DNA from: Camellia lanceoleosa
Taxonomy: Eukaryota; Streptophyta; Magnoliopsida; Ericales; Theaceae
NCBI GenBank assembly: GCA_025200525.1
Contig: CM045761.1
Coordinates: 60,606,009 to 60,670,008 of the forward strand
Direction: 5' to 3'
DNA length: 64,000 nucleotides
In this document: positions 22,070 to 34,198 of the stretch, in pieces
How positions within the stretch are numbered: position 1 is the stretch's first letter
How the letters are laid out: each line of letters opens with the position of its first letter
Program-made: the position numbers and the translations under genes
Notes under the pieces: generated by a model
The model's database searches: none
Told to the model about the DNA's origin: nothing
What the model saw: the letters and a program-made list of their open reading frames with translations, nothing else

Positions 22070-22311
22070 GGAGTTTTCTTAGGTGTGCAACCCACAAAAG
22101 GTGTAAGTGGGTTGCACACCATGTGCCACTCACACAAAAGGTGTAAGTGTAAGGTGTAAGTGTAAGTGGAAGGTATAAATGAAATGTATAAGTTGCACAC
22201 CATGTGCCACTTACACAAAAGGTGTAGGTGCAAGGTAAAAAAGGTGTAAGTGTAAGGTGTAAGTGAACACAAAAAGGTGTAAGGTGTAAGTTGCACACTA
22301 TAGCATTACCC
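22070..22311. mobile_element. 242-bp Mutator-type MITE, copy 1
   Basis: Bracketed by the 9-bp duplication AACACTTTA (22061-22069 and 22312-22320). The related stretch at about 23141-23160 (TCATAATAACACTTTAATGC) shows the empty site. The ends are an imperfect inverted repeat (GG...GTGTGCAAC against GGGTAATGC...GTGTGCAAC). The interior is built of short repeats of GGTGTAAGTG and GTGCCACT. A second copy of the same length lies at 59160-59401. Confidence 0.8.
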
Positions 22312-22420
22312 AACACTTTAATGCATTAAGAACAAGTATAAAAAAATTTCTTTGTAATCCAGCACATATGAATTCCTTGAAAACTCCAAACACATATGAT
22401 TATTATTAATTAAAATATAT

Positions 22421-22750
22421 TTATAATATCATTAAAAATTATTAATTGACTTGATAATTTATTAATAAAAATGGTCATTTGTTATGTAATTAGAAACTTG
22501 AAGAGGTGATATGTAATTTTCATAACAATAAGAGGTAATTTGTATTTTAAACAAACCTCAGAGAATATGTTGTATTTGTATTTGTAAATTACAACTATAT
22601 ATTCTGATATTTACTTAAAATAGGAATTATCCTCTATAATTTTAAAAATTACATTTTATCCCTTCAAGTTTCTAATTGTATAACAAATGACATCTTTTAT
22701 TAATAAATCATCAAATTAATTAACAATTTTTAATGTAATTTTATTATTGT
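22421..22750. repeat. Foldback (hairpin) element
   Basis: About 120-base arms, 22421-22545 and 22630-22750, are inverted copies: TAGAAACTTGAAG and TCATTTGTTAT on the left recur complemented as CTTCAAGTTTCTA and ATAACAAATGA on the right. No TSD was established. Confidence 0.6.
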
Positions 22751-22876
22751 ATAAAGGAGTAGTTAGAAAATTTATTTTTTTTGTTAAATAAAAAAAATTA
22801 TAAGAGATATTTGTAACTTCTAAAACCACATAAAACAATCTATATTTTAAATAAATCTCAAGAGATATATTTGTAA

Positions 22877-23437
22877 TCTATATATCTATATCTATATCTA
22901 TACCATATATTAAGCAAAATGAGATTTTTAACCCCAAGCGAGCTCCAATCTCTTAATCTAAATTTCTTGATTTTTTGATTTAAAAAAAAAATCTTAACAT
23001 TTATTAACTTCTCCCGACTCCCAAGTCTTACAGTCATAATAATACTTTAATACATTAAGAACAAGTATAAAAAAAAATTCTTTGAAATCCAACACATGAA
23101 TTCCTTGAAAAGTCCCAACACATATGATTATTATCTCTCATAATAACACTTTAATGCATTAAGAATAAGCATAAAAATATTTCTTGAAAAGTACAACACA
23201 TATGATTATTATAAAAATATTAAACTTTAATATAATATAATATAATATAATAATAATAACAACACATTTAATTCCTTGAAAAGTCTAACACATATGATTA
23301 TTATCAAAATATTAAACTTTAATATAATATAAAAAAAGAAAAAAAGAAGACATTTAAAAAAAAATATTTTAAAATCACAATTCACATATATAAATAATTG
23401 TAAATACAATCCGTGTATAGCACGGGTGATATGCTAG
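22877..23437 (+). mobile_element. Non-autonomous Helitron, 561 bp
   Basis: The 5' end TCTATATATCTATATC follows an A. The 3' end has a hairpin (CCGTG 23411-23415, loop TATAG, CACGG 23421-23425), a 9-base spacer and the terminal CTAG (23434-23437), followed by T. These are the structural hallmarks of Helitrons, which insert between A and T without a TSD. No coding capacity. Confidence 0.6.
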
Positions 23438-23716
23438 TATATATTAAGGAAAAAATTGTTTCTAACCCCCAAGCCTTGTGAGAGCTCCCATATCCCAATG
23501 TTAATTTTCTAAATTTTTGATTTAAAAAAAAAAAAAGAAAACTTAACATTTATTGATTTGGTCAAAATTTTCTAATCAACATTTATTAACTTTTTCCAAT
23601 CTACATATTTTTCTACATGCCTGCATTTATTGATCTGGTTAAAATCTCCTAATCAGCATTAAAAATCCCCTCATATAAATAATTGTAGATACAACCCATG
23701 CATACTTACTATAGTA
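23438..23716 (+). mobile_element. Third, degenerate Helitron-like copy directly adjacent
   Basis: It repeats the start of the preceding copies (TATATTAAGGAAAAAATTG, then TAACCCCCAAGCCTTGTGAG) and ends with a decayed version of the 3' end (ATAAATAATTGTAGATACAA then CCCATGCAT and CTATAG). The hairpin is no longer intact. Confidence 0.45.
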
Positions 23717-25267
23717 TCCTTTTTAACTTCTCTCATACACTATAGTTAGTAATAAGATTGTTAAATTATTTTTATAAAAAATTTTAAAAAATATAATTTA
23801 TATATTAAAAAAATTTAAAATAAATATAAATATTTATAATTATCCTGTGTAGGCTTGTATGTACTTTATTTCAACATGTATGATGGTTTCCATTCCGAAA
23901 ACTACTCTCCTGAGAAAGTCAAAGGGCTCTCAAAACTTACAAATGTGGATTCAAATTACTTCCAATTATTCAATACTTGTTGACTCAATGATAGTTCATT
24001 TTCTTATTACTCTTACACTAAAAAAAGGAAGAAAAAAATAAATGGGTTGGAAATTTTAAATTAAATTATATATGAATATATTTAATTAAAATAATCAGAG
24101 TGAAGAGGAGATAGAATGAGACGGAAAGAAAAAAATACATCCTTGCACTGCTTATCTAGGGTAGGAAAAACCCACGTGGGATAGGCGAGAGATGCAGAGC
24201 AGAGAGCGAGACATAGAGTAATTGCCATCCCTAATTGGACTAATGTAATTTTGATCGATTATTAAACTAATTGAATTGTCCCTATTGATCAATCTCATAG
24301 GGTGTACCAATGGTTAAATGCCACATTTCTTACTCCCATTAAGACTATCTGAATACATTAAATCAATAATTACCTGATACATGTGAAATAAAAGAACGAT
24401 TTATATCCCAAATTTAATATTCAATTGAAAAATAGTATTCTACTAATTTAACCACTTTGACATTATGATTTTGATAATATAATAATACCTACAAATTAGT
24501 TGAATTTCTTTAATGATGCTTGTACAACCTAATTAATGATTTGACAATAATGAAAAGGGGATTGGAGTAGAGTTTGAACATGGCATGTTACGGAGAGAAG
24601 GGGGACCATGTTGGAAATGTGAGGGGCCATGAAAGGTATGGGATCCTCTAATTCACATTTTTTTGTCTTAACTCTCTGTTCGACTCATTTTTTGCTTACA
24701 TATACACACAATTTGAATCAATTTAATGAAAATTATTTATTTTAAAGTTTTTTGAGTTTTAACGAACATAATTGACAAATTTAGTTTTGAATTCAAATTG
24801 TGGTCCATGACAGCATTAGAAAGGTAGGACAGAGTTGAGAAAGAAAGTAAATGAATAGACGTTTCGAATCCGCCATGAAAACAAATGTATATACAATAAG
24901 TCTGTGATTGGTGTAGTATTTTATGTGCAAGTGACCTAAAAGGTTTTAGAATGGTTTCAGGCATGATAAATTAGCGTAATTTTGAATGATTATTATCCTC
25001 AAAATATTTCACTGGATTTTTTTTCCCTTCACATCCTTCACATATTATGTAGTTTTTCTAATTTTATGATTAATTTTGTTATTTTATTAAATATGTTAGG
25101 TCCTATATCTATACATGCAATTTATTATGTTGATAGACTTGCAAGGTGAATTGGTGAAATAAAATTTTGAAAATTCTGAAGATAAAAATTTATAATCCAT
25201 TATTACCCAAGACTCACCAAAACATTTTGGGAAAAATCTTATTGCCAAAGACTATAGTAAAACTATG
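23717..25267. other. Intergenic AT-rich DNA
   Basis: About 1.55 kb without a recognisable gene. Short frames at 23859-24041 (plus) and 24737-24964 (minus) have no recognisable product and A+T-rich composition. The GA-rich stretch at 24100-24230 is low complexity. Confidence 0.4.
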
Positions 25268-25697
25268 TATATCTCTAGTCAATCTTTGCTAAGGGACATT
25301 TGAAATTTCCTCCATATGCCTTGTGTTAGTTGGTTGATGGGTATTCATCCAATTTATAAAGGATATTGTCCATCTTTCCATTGTGTTCATTAACTGCTGT
25401 CCCATGGTATCTACTAGGCCTCCTCACAGATTCATTGGCTGAGCAGATGGAACAGTGGATGGTCCAATTCCATGGTCTCGTGCACTATTCTGGACACGTG
25501 GTATATATTCTGCATTATTGGTCTGTTCGACCATAGGTTCTAATGAGATAGGTGTTTTCATAGGATGTGTTATCACGTTATCCTCTAAATCGGGTATCTC
25601 TACCTCTCCTTCCACACCTTCTTCTAGGCGTTCATTTTCTCATTATCTCCTACGTCTAGCCATTTCAACAGGTTCCACTGGACGTGCCAAAAATATA
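25268..25697 (-). pseudogene. gag: Second Tat2-type gag start, truncated
   Basis: Closely matches 49540-49967, the start of Tat2 gag plus the leader and primer site. It encodes the same N-terminal stretch (EDNVITHPM, SLEPMVEQT, SARDHGIGPS) with two or more stops, and similarity ends abruptly at about 25268. It lies on the outer side of the left Tat2 LTR, where host DNA would be expected. Confidence 0.8.
25671..25689 (-). other. Primer-binding site of the truncated Tat2-type copy
   Basis: The minus strand reads TGGCACGTCCAGTGGAACC just inside the LTR end, matching the site at 49941-49959 with a few changes. Confidence 0.6.
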
Positions 25698-28600
25698 TGT
25701 TAGCTTTTTGGCTTTCAGATGTGTTAAGTCTCATTTGTGGGTCTACTAAGAGTCCAACTCGCAAATCGTTGAGAAAAATGATTTTGAAAAGTGCCAAATA
25801 TGGTAAATATTTTTATGGGGAATTTATTACCAAAGTTGTCTTGTGATATCCGATTTTGAAAACATTACGTGTTTTATTCCTATTAGCCTAGAATTACTAT
25901 GTTATGCAAGTATAGACCCAATTGCATTGGAATAAAACATTTTATGTTTGTTTTGAAATGGTTTTGCTACTAGGCTAAAATGCAGTTTTGCCACCCTCAA
26001 GTGGGCTTTAGAAAAGATATCTAGTGGGCTTAAAACTCTCGGTTAATGCATTATCCCAATTTATGCAATTTGACCTCCATCCACAGGCATTCAAACAGTT
26101 ATATCACATAGGCAGCTAGCCGCATGGTAAGCATACTATTATGGCAACATTCACACGCATGCGATATGCTAAAGCATAAAAGCTTGCCTAGTACAACTAG
26201 TTAGTAATCATATGCATGATCCTAGTTCATGTTAAGATGGCTAATGCAACACAGATGCAACTAGAATAGGCTCAATCTAAGATGGCATATGAGATGCTAC
26301 AAATAACATGTATTCAACTTGGAATTGAAATAAGAATGATGAGACAAATGAATGGATGCATGCATAGCATAGGGTATGCTAATTTTAAATATGCCTTAAT
26401 CTACCATCATAAGTAGGTAAATAAAGGGAAGAAAGAAGACATACACACACTCACGGAGGGACCAAAAGAATATACCCAAATAATACAAAATAAATTATTA
26501 CAAAACTTCTAATTAACAAATTAAAACAAATGTGATGATGCATGTTGGTCGAACATGTTCTTTGCACTCAGAGAATATCATCGGTTGGAGAAAATGGCCA
26601 GAGATCATCCACTAATGGCTTGGCCGGATTATATATTGAAACAATTATGACATGGAGTTTTGAGCAAATGTATGCACGGACACACTCCCTATCATACAAT
26701 GGACTCAAGGAAGGATGACCCTCGACCCCCGGGCCATCAATCACGCATTTCAATGCATGATGGCCCAAAAGCCAAGTTAGCAACTTCGATATCAAATGAA
26801 ATGCAAGCACAAAACACATCAAAGGCCCCAACCTCTATCATGCTCGATCAAGAGGCAAGGGATGCATACCAAATGCAACCTAAGCATGCGAGCTAAGTAT
26901 GCAATATGAGTATGCGAACAAGCATGCAAAGCATGACACAATGCAACAACATAACATGCACAACGCATTGTAACATGGCATACACAATGCAAGATGGGCT
27001 TACACCAATATGAGATAGCCTCAGCCACACTCACATAGGAGGCCATTAGGTGAAATGAGGCAACCGAAATGCACACAAACATGTCCAATGCATGGATCAA
27101 TCCTAAGATACAACATGCAACCCTAACAAGACATGGCGAATGATGAAACATGGCATATAAACATGCAGATTTCAGCGCTGGAACATGATGCCAAATGGTC
27201 CCAAAACATGGAAATATGTCACCCAATGCATGCTATAGGCCTCGAAACCCAAGATTAGGCGCACGAAATGGCTTACAGCTATACAAAGCATGCATAATTT
27301 GAACATGCAATGAAGAGACAGAACCAAGGCAGCCCTGAGACAAGCATTTTTACAGTACAAAGCATAGCAAGACAGTAAGTACAAGTGGGACTAAAATGGC
27401 ATGCAAAAATGGCTCCGCAAGGGAGGCAATGAAGCAAGTAGTAGATGCAAAGCCCAAAAAAAAAAAGACCCTTATACAACACTGAAGAGGGACCAAAAAT
27501 ATAACTACTTACAGTAGATGACAAGCCCCAAATCAATATACAAACATGCTCAAAATGCAATGCAAGATTAGGGCCACAAGAGGGCTATAACATGAAGTAT
27601 ACTAAACATGCATCAAACATCCAAAGAACCTTCATGGGACATGGAGAGGGAGTCAAAATAAGACCCTTTTCAGTTCTGATTAGGGTCGAAAAACAGAAGC
27701 TCAATGTGCTAACAAGTCATGCAAAAATGAGGATCAAAGAGGGGTTCAATGACAAGTGACACATGGAGGTCCCCAAAAGTGTTGAGCCCTTCTTCAATAT
27801 TGAAGAAGGGCTCAAAATAAGCCTCTTTACAGTTTACATCGAAGCTCAAAAACACTTGTAAATAAGGCTAACCAATGAAGCTAAAAAATGCAAGTTTAAG
27901 GGAAATGGATGCTTACCCTTGAAGAGCCTTGGTCTAAATTTCTGAGCTTCTAACCTCTGCAAATGGCCTCCCAAGTGCTGGAATGGAGGATGGAGGTGTT
28001 GTGCTAGGTGTTGTAGGGCAAATGGTGCAAGAACCAAGGTATTTGGAGGCTTGGAGAAGATAGATATAGAGGGTGTATGTATGTATATCAGATATATATC
28101 TCTTCCCTCTGGTTTTTTTTGCTCAAAATCTCCAACCCCCAACAATGGAGGAGGAGAGCTTTTTATATAAGCAAAGGCAAAGGCTCCAAGCTTCTCCAAG
28201 AAGCTAAATGAAAGGGGCCAAAGGGTGCAAATGGCTCAAGGCTTCTTGGAGAAGCTAAAACTTCAAGAAGCTCAAGCTTCTAGAAGCAAAAGGGTGGTCA
28301 AAGGCTCAAAAGGGTACAAAATGGCCACATATATGCATAATTTGTGCATCAGTCAAAAGGGTCAAATCGGCCAAGAAAAAGGGTCATTGGACAAATAAAT
28401 TGCTGGTCGGCACAATATATTGCCGACCTGCAATTTGTATTAGCCGGTTGGCTAAATAGAGTGCCGATGGGTGGCTGATGAGGTCAAAAAGTGCCGGTGG
28501 ATGTCCAGATTGAAGCCCCGGAAGTTATCTTTCCAATGGCGCAAACCTTGCATTAAAATTCCTTCTGTGGAAAAAGTTATGCCCTTTTTGGTGAAGCCGC

Positions 28601-29921
28601 GCAGACTCGATCCAACCGGGATGATGCCCAACTTCAACCAATCATACCTCCCCCCACCCGGACTTGGTTTTGAGAGATTCTTGAGTGCAAAATGAAGCCC
28701 CAGAAGTCTTCTTTCCAATGGTTATGGCCTCATAGCTTAAATCCAAGTGTATAGATAGATGAGCTTGATTTAGCGAGGAATTCATGCCGAACCTCTTCTA
28801 CAACTTGTTTTCTCCCCTCTTCTCCTCTTCTCTTCAACTTCAAACCCCGAAATAAGGTGTTTTGAAAGATTTTTCAAAGATTTCATCTCTCTTTCATTCA
28901 TCTCCACTTTGTCCTTGTTCAGTTTACCGAAAAGCGAACATCGTGGGAATTTTATTTCAAAATGTTTTGAAAGAGAGGGTTTTAAGGTCTCAAAACCATC
29001 CAAAATAATTTTGGTCCAAAATGGGGTGTGAAGTTGAGATTTGTCTCTCTCTTTACCTTCCAACACCAAGTAAACCATTAGTAGTGCCCAAGTCTTGAGG
29101 GCAGTCAAAAATGGGGTGTCTACACTTTCGAAGATTAGTATTGTAATTTTAAGCGTACTAGTAAGAATCAACCAGTCTTTATAGAAGATTAATTGTCAAC
29201 CAATTATTAGACAATTGTGTTTTAGTTCTTTCAGTCCCAATGAAGAGGACTTTTACTGGTGGCTTGTTTAGGAGAATTTAGTAAACAATAATGAAGTAAA
29301 GAATAATTGCAGCACTTCATTAAGTAAAAATGAAAAGCTTACAATGATCTGACCCAGCCTCGTAGAGGTTTACAGCAACAAGCTATTTGAAACTACTCCT
29401 ATGAATGAAGTGCAATACAGGAATTTGAAGTACAAAAATATAAAGAACTGTAAAAACTGGAAGGAAAATAAAGTAGATAAAACTGATTTTTTTATCTGAG
29501 TTTGGATCCTCCTTTCTAGGGCCTTCTTTGCTATTTATACTTCCCAATGATAACCGTCGAAGTAGACTTCTAGCCATCGAAATGTCCCTCAATGATTGTT
29601 GATCATGCTTTCTCACAGTCAGCCCCACTACGCCATGTTTGCAGTTAAGCTTCCCTTATGATTTTGAATTTGAACCTTGTAAATAACCGTTAGGCCACAT
29701 CACCTTATATCCTTTGATTATTCCAGTGCTACGCAGACCCATTATTATCAGTATGGATGGATTGACACGTGTCTGACTATGGTTGGTAACTTATATTACC
29801 TCCCTAAATTACGCTTTTCATGCGACGTCTCAATTTGCAATTGGCTTATGCAAATTATACAGCCAACATTACTTCCCGCACTAATATACCCAATACTTGG
29901 TGATATTAGTGGATCGAAGCA
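25698..29921 (-). repeat. Tat2 left LTR, split by a 3.4-kb insertion
   Basis: Segments 25698-25716 and 29125-29921 together correspond to the 804-bp right LTR at 49968-50771. It starts TGTTAGC and ends GATCGAAGCA. By eye the two LTRs differ by about 8% over a 165-base stretch, so Tat2 is older than Tat1. Confidence 0.8.
25717..29124 (-). mobile_element. 3.4-kb LTR-like insertion (probable long solo LTR)
   Basis: On the minus strand it begins TGTAGACACCCCATTTTTGA, a start shared by many long plant Ty3/gypsy LTRs. The duplication CTTTC flanks it (25712-25716 and 29125-29129), and the intact right LTR at 49981-49990 shows the empty site. The far end reads ...TTAACACATCT rather than a clean CA, so three bases at that junction are unexplained. 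No gag or pol similarity and no internal LTR pair are visible, so a solo LTR or a large non-coding derivative is likely. The several frames of 70-135 codons inside it look like chance. Confidence 0.65.
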
Positions 29922-30051
29922 CTTTACCCATGTCCCAGAACGTGCATGGGTTTTGCATCTTCTTAGAACTGTAACCGACTGCATTAAATTCTTTTCTATT
30001 CCTTGAACATTTCCCACTATCTGAGCATTCGAAAGGACTGTTACAGCTCGC

Positions 30052-31400
30052 ATGGCTAAACAAACCTTCTTTGACATAGATCAAGCATACGAGGAGTTGT
30101 TAGATAATGTGGTTTGCCCTCGAAATAATTTTCATGCATTTATTAGCCACACCTATCCATCTTCATATATTTAAGTCATGGAAGCTTTTGCAAACTATCG
30201 ACCTTTGGATTACGAACCTATTGTTCATAATTCTTTAGCCCAAAACTTTGCAGACATGGATATTAAAAGATCTTTTTCTAAGCCAAAACCTTCTGCGTAG
30301 GATGAGGCTCCGACTTCTTCTTCTTCTTTTAAGACTTTTGGCTGGTGAAGCTAGCCATAACTTGAGGAATCCAAGCTGAGAGAGCGAATTAATCATCGAT
30401 TCGTCGAATTCCCTGATCCTCTATCTTTTCCTTTTTTCGCTCGGAGCTCGGTGGTTTACCTGTATGTATCTATCGATCACCGATGCAGTTTGGAAGACAA
30501 CTTACTTATAGCATAGTATACATCCTCCATGCCTATGAAGATAGTGCAAGCCACTCGTTGTCCAGAGGAAGCACAAGGGTACAACCCGTCATTTTTAGCC
30601 CAGAGGGCAAAATTTTGCTCTTCTAACTGGCTTGAATGTGTAAACAACCCCCAGTTCCCTTTTTTTTTTTTTTTGAGATGGATCTTCCTGCGCCTCCTCT
30701 TCCTCAAAACCTTCATTGGATGGAAGAACTGAGACTTACTCTCTTTGAGAATCAGTTACTTTCTTCCTATGAACCTCTAGCTCCCCCCACTATATTTGAG
30801 CGATATCAAGCTCAACTTTTGCTTGCGGCCTTTTCTCACTTGCTCTTCAATGTTCTTGAGGGTGATGTTCCTTTTAAGAACTTTCGACGTGCTTGTGACG
30901 TTATGACCCGGGGTCATGTCCTCAACCCTATTACCCAAGCTGAGCTTCAGATGTTTTTGGATCAACTCCCACTGCTTCTTCATTGGCACCAAACTTCTTT
31001 GGCTACCACTCAATCTTTGGAAAAATCTCAGCCCGTCTAATTCACACCTAGTATGAAGTAGAGAACCTTATCGATGAATATAATGATTTCAAGAATAAAG
31101 ACTCTGCATACTGGGATGACTTGGATATAGATGAGATGGAACAAGGATTAAAGGAAACAGAGTTCGAAATAAAAGCCGAATAACTTTTTTATCAAATAAG
31201 AGCATATCAGCTTCAACAACCTAGCTTGGAGAGGATAGAAGACAGAATAAAAAAGGAACAAAAATTCATTGACCACAGTTGGAACAAATTCTATGACCTT
31301 GTCATTTTCTCTATTCCTTATTTTTATGAAATTGAATATGTAGCCAAAAAGGCTTTCTGATGTAATTACTTTCATCTTTATAAAGCTAAGTTTTCCTTTC
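30052..31400 (+). pseudogene. Unrecognised opposite-strand coding remnant in Tat2
   Basis: Plus-strand coding-like stretches: MAKQTFFDIDQAYEELLDNV from 30052, interrupted by stops, and a 134-codon frame ending at 31040 containing FERYQAQLLLAAFSHLLFNV. An acidic continuation follows to about 31200. It lies between the left LTR and the plant mobile domain gene, on the same strand, and may be the upstream part of that gene cut off by the Harbinger insertion. I do not recognise a family. Confidence 0.35.
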
Positions 31401-31994
31401 TTTATTTGGCATGGTCTATTTTTATTCTATTTGTCCAAAACAAACAAAATTAGAGCTTCGAATTCAACAATTTTGTCATTCGAAACCTGATTTGAACATA
31501 TCCAATAGAATACTAGAAACCTAATTTGAACATCCCCAACATATGGAGTGTAATTGACAACCTTTGCCTTTGGTCTTCTCTTTCCAATCATATGGTTAAG
31601 AGCATCTCCAACCATTATTGCTATAATGCTATTGCTATAATTTGGCAATGAATAGTATTATTTTGCCAAATTATAGCAATGGTGCTCCAATGGTCATTTG
31701 CTATTTTTGGCAAATCTTAACCGACTTTCTCTCCAAATTTGTAAGTGTTGTTTGGATATAGGTTTTTTTGTGATTTTATTTTTGTTTATTTTTTTGTCTT
31801 TGTGACATTTTTTTACCTGTTTGTTAAAAAAATTATATATTTATATTATTCCCAACTAGACAAATATAAAAAATAAAAAAAATTTGAAAATTTGGAAAAA
31901 AAAAATTTGTTTGATTAATTCACCCCACCAAAAAACATATCATTACATTTTTAATAAATTTTTTTAACTACACATAAAAAATAAACAATCACTA

Positions 31995-32160
31995 ATTACC
32001 CACCAACAACCAACCATCAACAACCATCCATTATTAACCCAGCATTCATTCAGTAACAACTATCCACCCAACAACCATCTATTATTTATCCACCCACCCA
32101 ACAACCACCCATTATTCATCCACCCACCCAACAACCATCCATCATTCACCCACCCACATT
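31995..32160. repeat. CACCCAACAACCAT minisatellite
   Basis: Imperfect tandem repeats of about 35 bp with CCACCCAACAACCA followed by TTATT or TCATTC, about four copies, just upstream of the transposase promoter in the Harbinger element. Confidence 0.6.
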
Positions 32161-32165
32161 TTCTC

Positions 32166-32173
32166 TATAAATA
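32166..32173 (+). promoter_or_regulatory. TATA-like box of the Harbinger transposase
   Basis: CTCTATAAATATAAC contains a good TATA box about 130 bases upstream of the transposase ATG at 32300. Position-based inference. Confidence 0.45.
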
Positions 32174-32299
32174 TAACACAAGGTTTTCTACAATTTTCAT
32201 ATTCACCTATCCATCATTTTCATATCTTCTAAACTCTCTATACCCACCCAGCAGATTTTTTACAATTTTCATATTCACCCACTCACCCATCTACCTACA

Positions 32300-33606
32300 A
32301 TGAATAATATGACTAAAGCCATATTCAATGGAGATTTTGATGAATCTTTATCATCTAATGATGATATCATCATGATACAACTATTCGCAGTGTAACAACA
32401 AAGAATACAGACGTTAAGCCTAAACCAACCAATCATATGTGTTGGTTTCACAAGTGGTCGTCGATACATTAATCGTGAGATGGTCAAAGGCGACGAACAA
32501 ATTTATAGAAATTATTTTACAGATAATCCAGTCTATCCAGAAGAATACTTTCGAAGACGTTTTCGAATGAGGCGGTCATTGTTTGTTAGTATCTTACATG
32601 ATATTCAACAAGTGAATGAGTACTTCATTCAAACTCGTGATGCCACTGGTGCTCCTGGATTATCCGGTGTACAGAAGATGACTGCAGCACTTTGGATCCT
32701 GCAGTACGGTGTGCCTGTTGATGCTGTAGACGAGTACATTAGAATCGGCGAAAGTACTACAATTGCTGCCTTGGGTTTTTTACCAGATCAATTGTTGCTA
32801 CGTATGAAGCCGTTTACTTAAGATCTCCAAATGAAGCAGATGTCGCCAGATTATTGCAAAAGGGAGAGCAACGCAGGTTTCCTAGAATGTTAGGAAGTTT
32901 GGATTGTATGCACTGGCGTTGGGATAAATGTTCAACTGCCGAAGCCGATGCTTACACTGGACACTACCACAAACCAACAGTTGTACTCGAGGCAGTTGCC
33001 TCCTATGACTTGTGGATTTGGCATGCTTTCTTTGGCATGTCTGGCTCTTTAAATGATATTACTGTTCTTGACAGGTTGCCTTTATTTGTTGAATTAACTA
33101 GAGGACGTGCCCCTACTGCCAACTACACCATCAATAATTATGCATACACCATGGGGTATTATCTTGCAGATGGTATCTATCCTCGTTGGGCAACGATTCT
33201 GAAAACAATATCTCAACCTCAAGGCGCAAAGAGACAACTATTTGCGAGAATGCAGGAGGCATGTCGGAAAGATGTCGAAACGGCATTTGGAGTGCTCCAA
33301 GCACGATTTAATATTGTCAGAGTTCCAGTTAGAGGTTGGAGTGATGATGATCTATACTACATCATGAAGACATGCATTATTTTGCACAATACAATCATTG
33401 AAAATGAGCGTGATATTTCAGAAAATGAACGCAGTGCAGCACAACTTCAAACTGATACCAGTAATACCCGCTGTCAAGTGTCACGCGTTCCGAATGAGGA
33501 GTATGCTCAATTTTTGTTAAATAGGCAGATGATTAGATCTACTAAAGCCTATAATGCAATTCGTAATGATCTAATTGAACACTTGTGGTCCCGAGCTGGA
33601 GAGTAG
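32300..33606 (+). pseudogene. PIF/Harbinger transposase (DDE_Tnp_4, HARBI1/ALP1-like), one stop and one frameshift
   Basis: Cuts and pastes the element by a DDE endonuclease. The frame starts at ATG 32300 (MNNMTKAIFNGDFDE), meets a TAA at 32393-32395, then continues in frame through GRRYINREM and FRRRFRMRRSLF, a family hallmark. A one-base frame change in the T run near 32775-32781 shifts it to the frame that runs on to 33606. The catalytic residues are present: D in SLDCMHWRW, D in GSLNDITVLDR and E in DVETAFGVLQARF. Apart from these two lesions the protein is complete (about 430 residues, normal for the family), so decay is recent. The TATA box at 32166 is well placed. Confidence 0.85.
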
Positions 33607-34198
33607 GATTAAGTTTGTATTTTATCTTTTTAATAACAGTTAATGTCATTTAATGTCAGTTAATGTATTTTACCTTTTTATTGCTTTCATTTGAAAAAAT
33701 ATATTTATTTTTTTGCATTATACTTTATTGAAAAAATTAAATTATAATACAAATTACTCAACATTATACATTGAAAAAATAATATTACATTGTTTTGTAG
33801 AAAATACTAAAAAATAAAAAATAAAAACATGAAATTTCATTACAAATTAAAAATTACATTGCAAATAAAGACTAACAATTACATCAAAAATTAAATGACA
33901 TTGCTAAATTTAAAAATACATTATCTCGTAATTATTCATCAAGAGGCATAGGGAAATAGTAATTTGGGCTACTGAGATTTGAGGACCACTTGGCAAAAAT
34001 CTCATTTTTTCGCATGTGTAATATGCTTTTGTTTGAGGGTCCAAAAGAGACATGTCCATAGTCATTATCTCATATTCTTCTTTTTTGATCTCAAGTTCTT
34101 TCATTTCCTACAATGCTTGAATCCTTTTTTCTTCTCTTTTATCTTTTTTTTTTTTTCCTTCTCAGCAAGTTGTTGGTTAAATGTTTCCAATTGAATGC

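Larger units (their letters stand above)
21907..22876 (+). mobile_element. Helitron-like 5' part, truncated, carrying two insertions
   Basis: It starts TCTATATATATACTATAT after an A, as plant non-autonomous Helitrons do, and runs parallel to 22877-23437 (shared TTTTTAACCCCAAGC, CTAAATTTCTTGATTT, CATTAAGAACAAGTATAAAA, CACATATGATTATTAT). A 242-bp MITE (22070-22311) and a foldback (22421-22750) lie within it. No 3' hairpin was found for this copy. Confidence 0.5.

Noticed and set aside
22014..22316. Frames with repeated LTPYTYTFC-like peptides (also at 59149-59403)
   Set aside because: Translations of the GGTGTAAGTG repeats in the 242-bp MITE.
26568..27560. Cys/His-rich minus-strand frames of 70-135 codons
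   Set aside because: They come from ATGCA-type short repeats inside the 3.4-kb LTR-like unit; no similarity to a known protein and no consistent frame.
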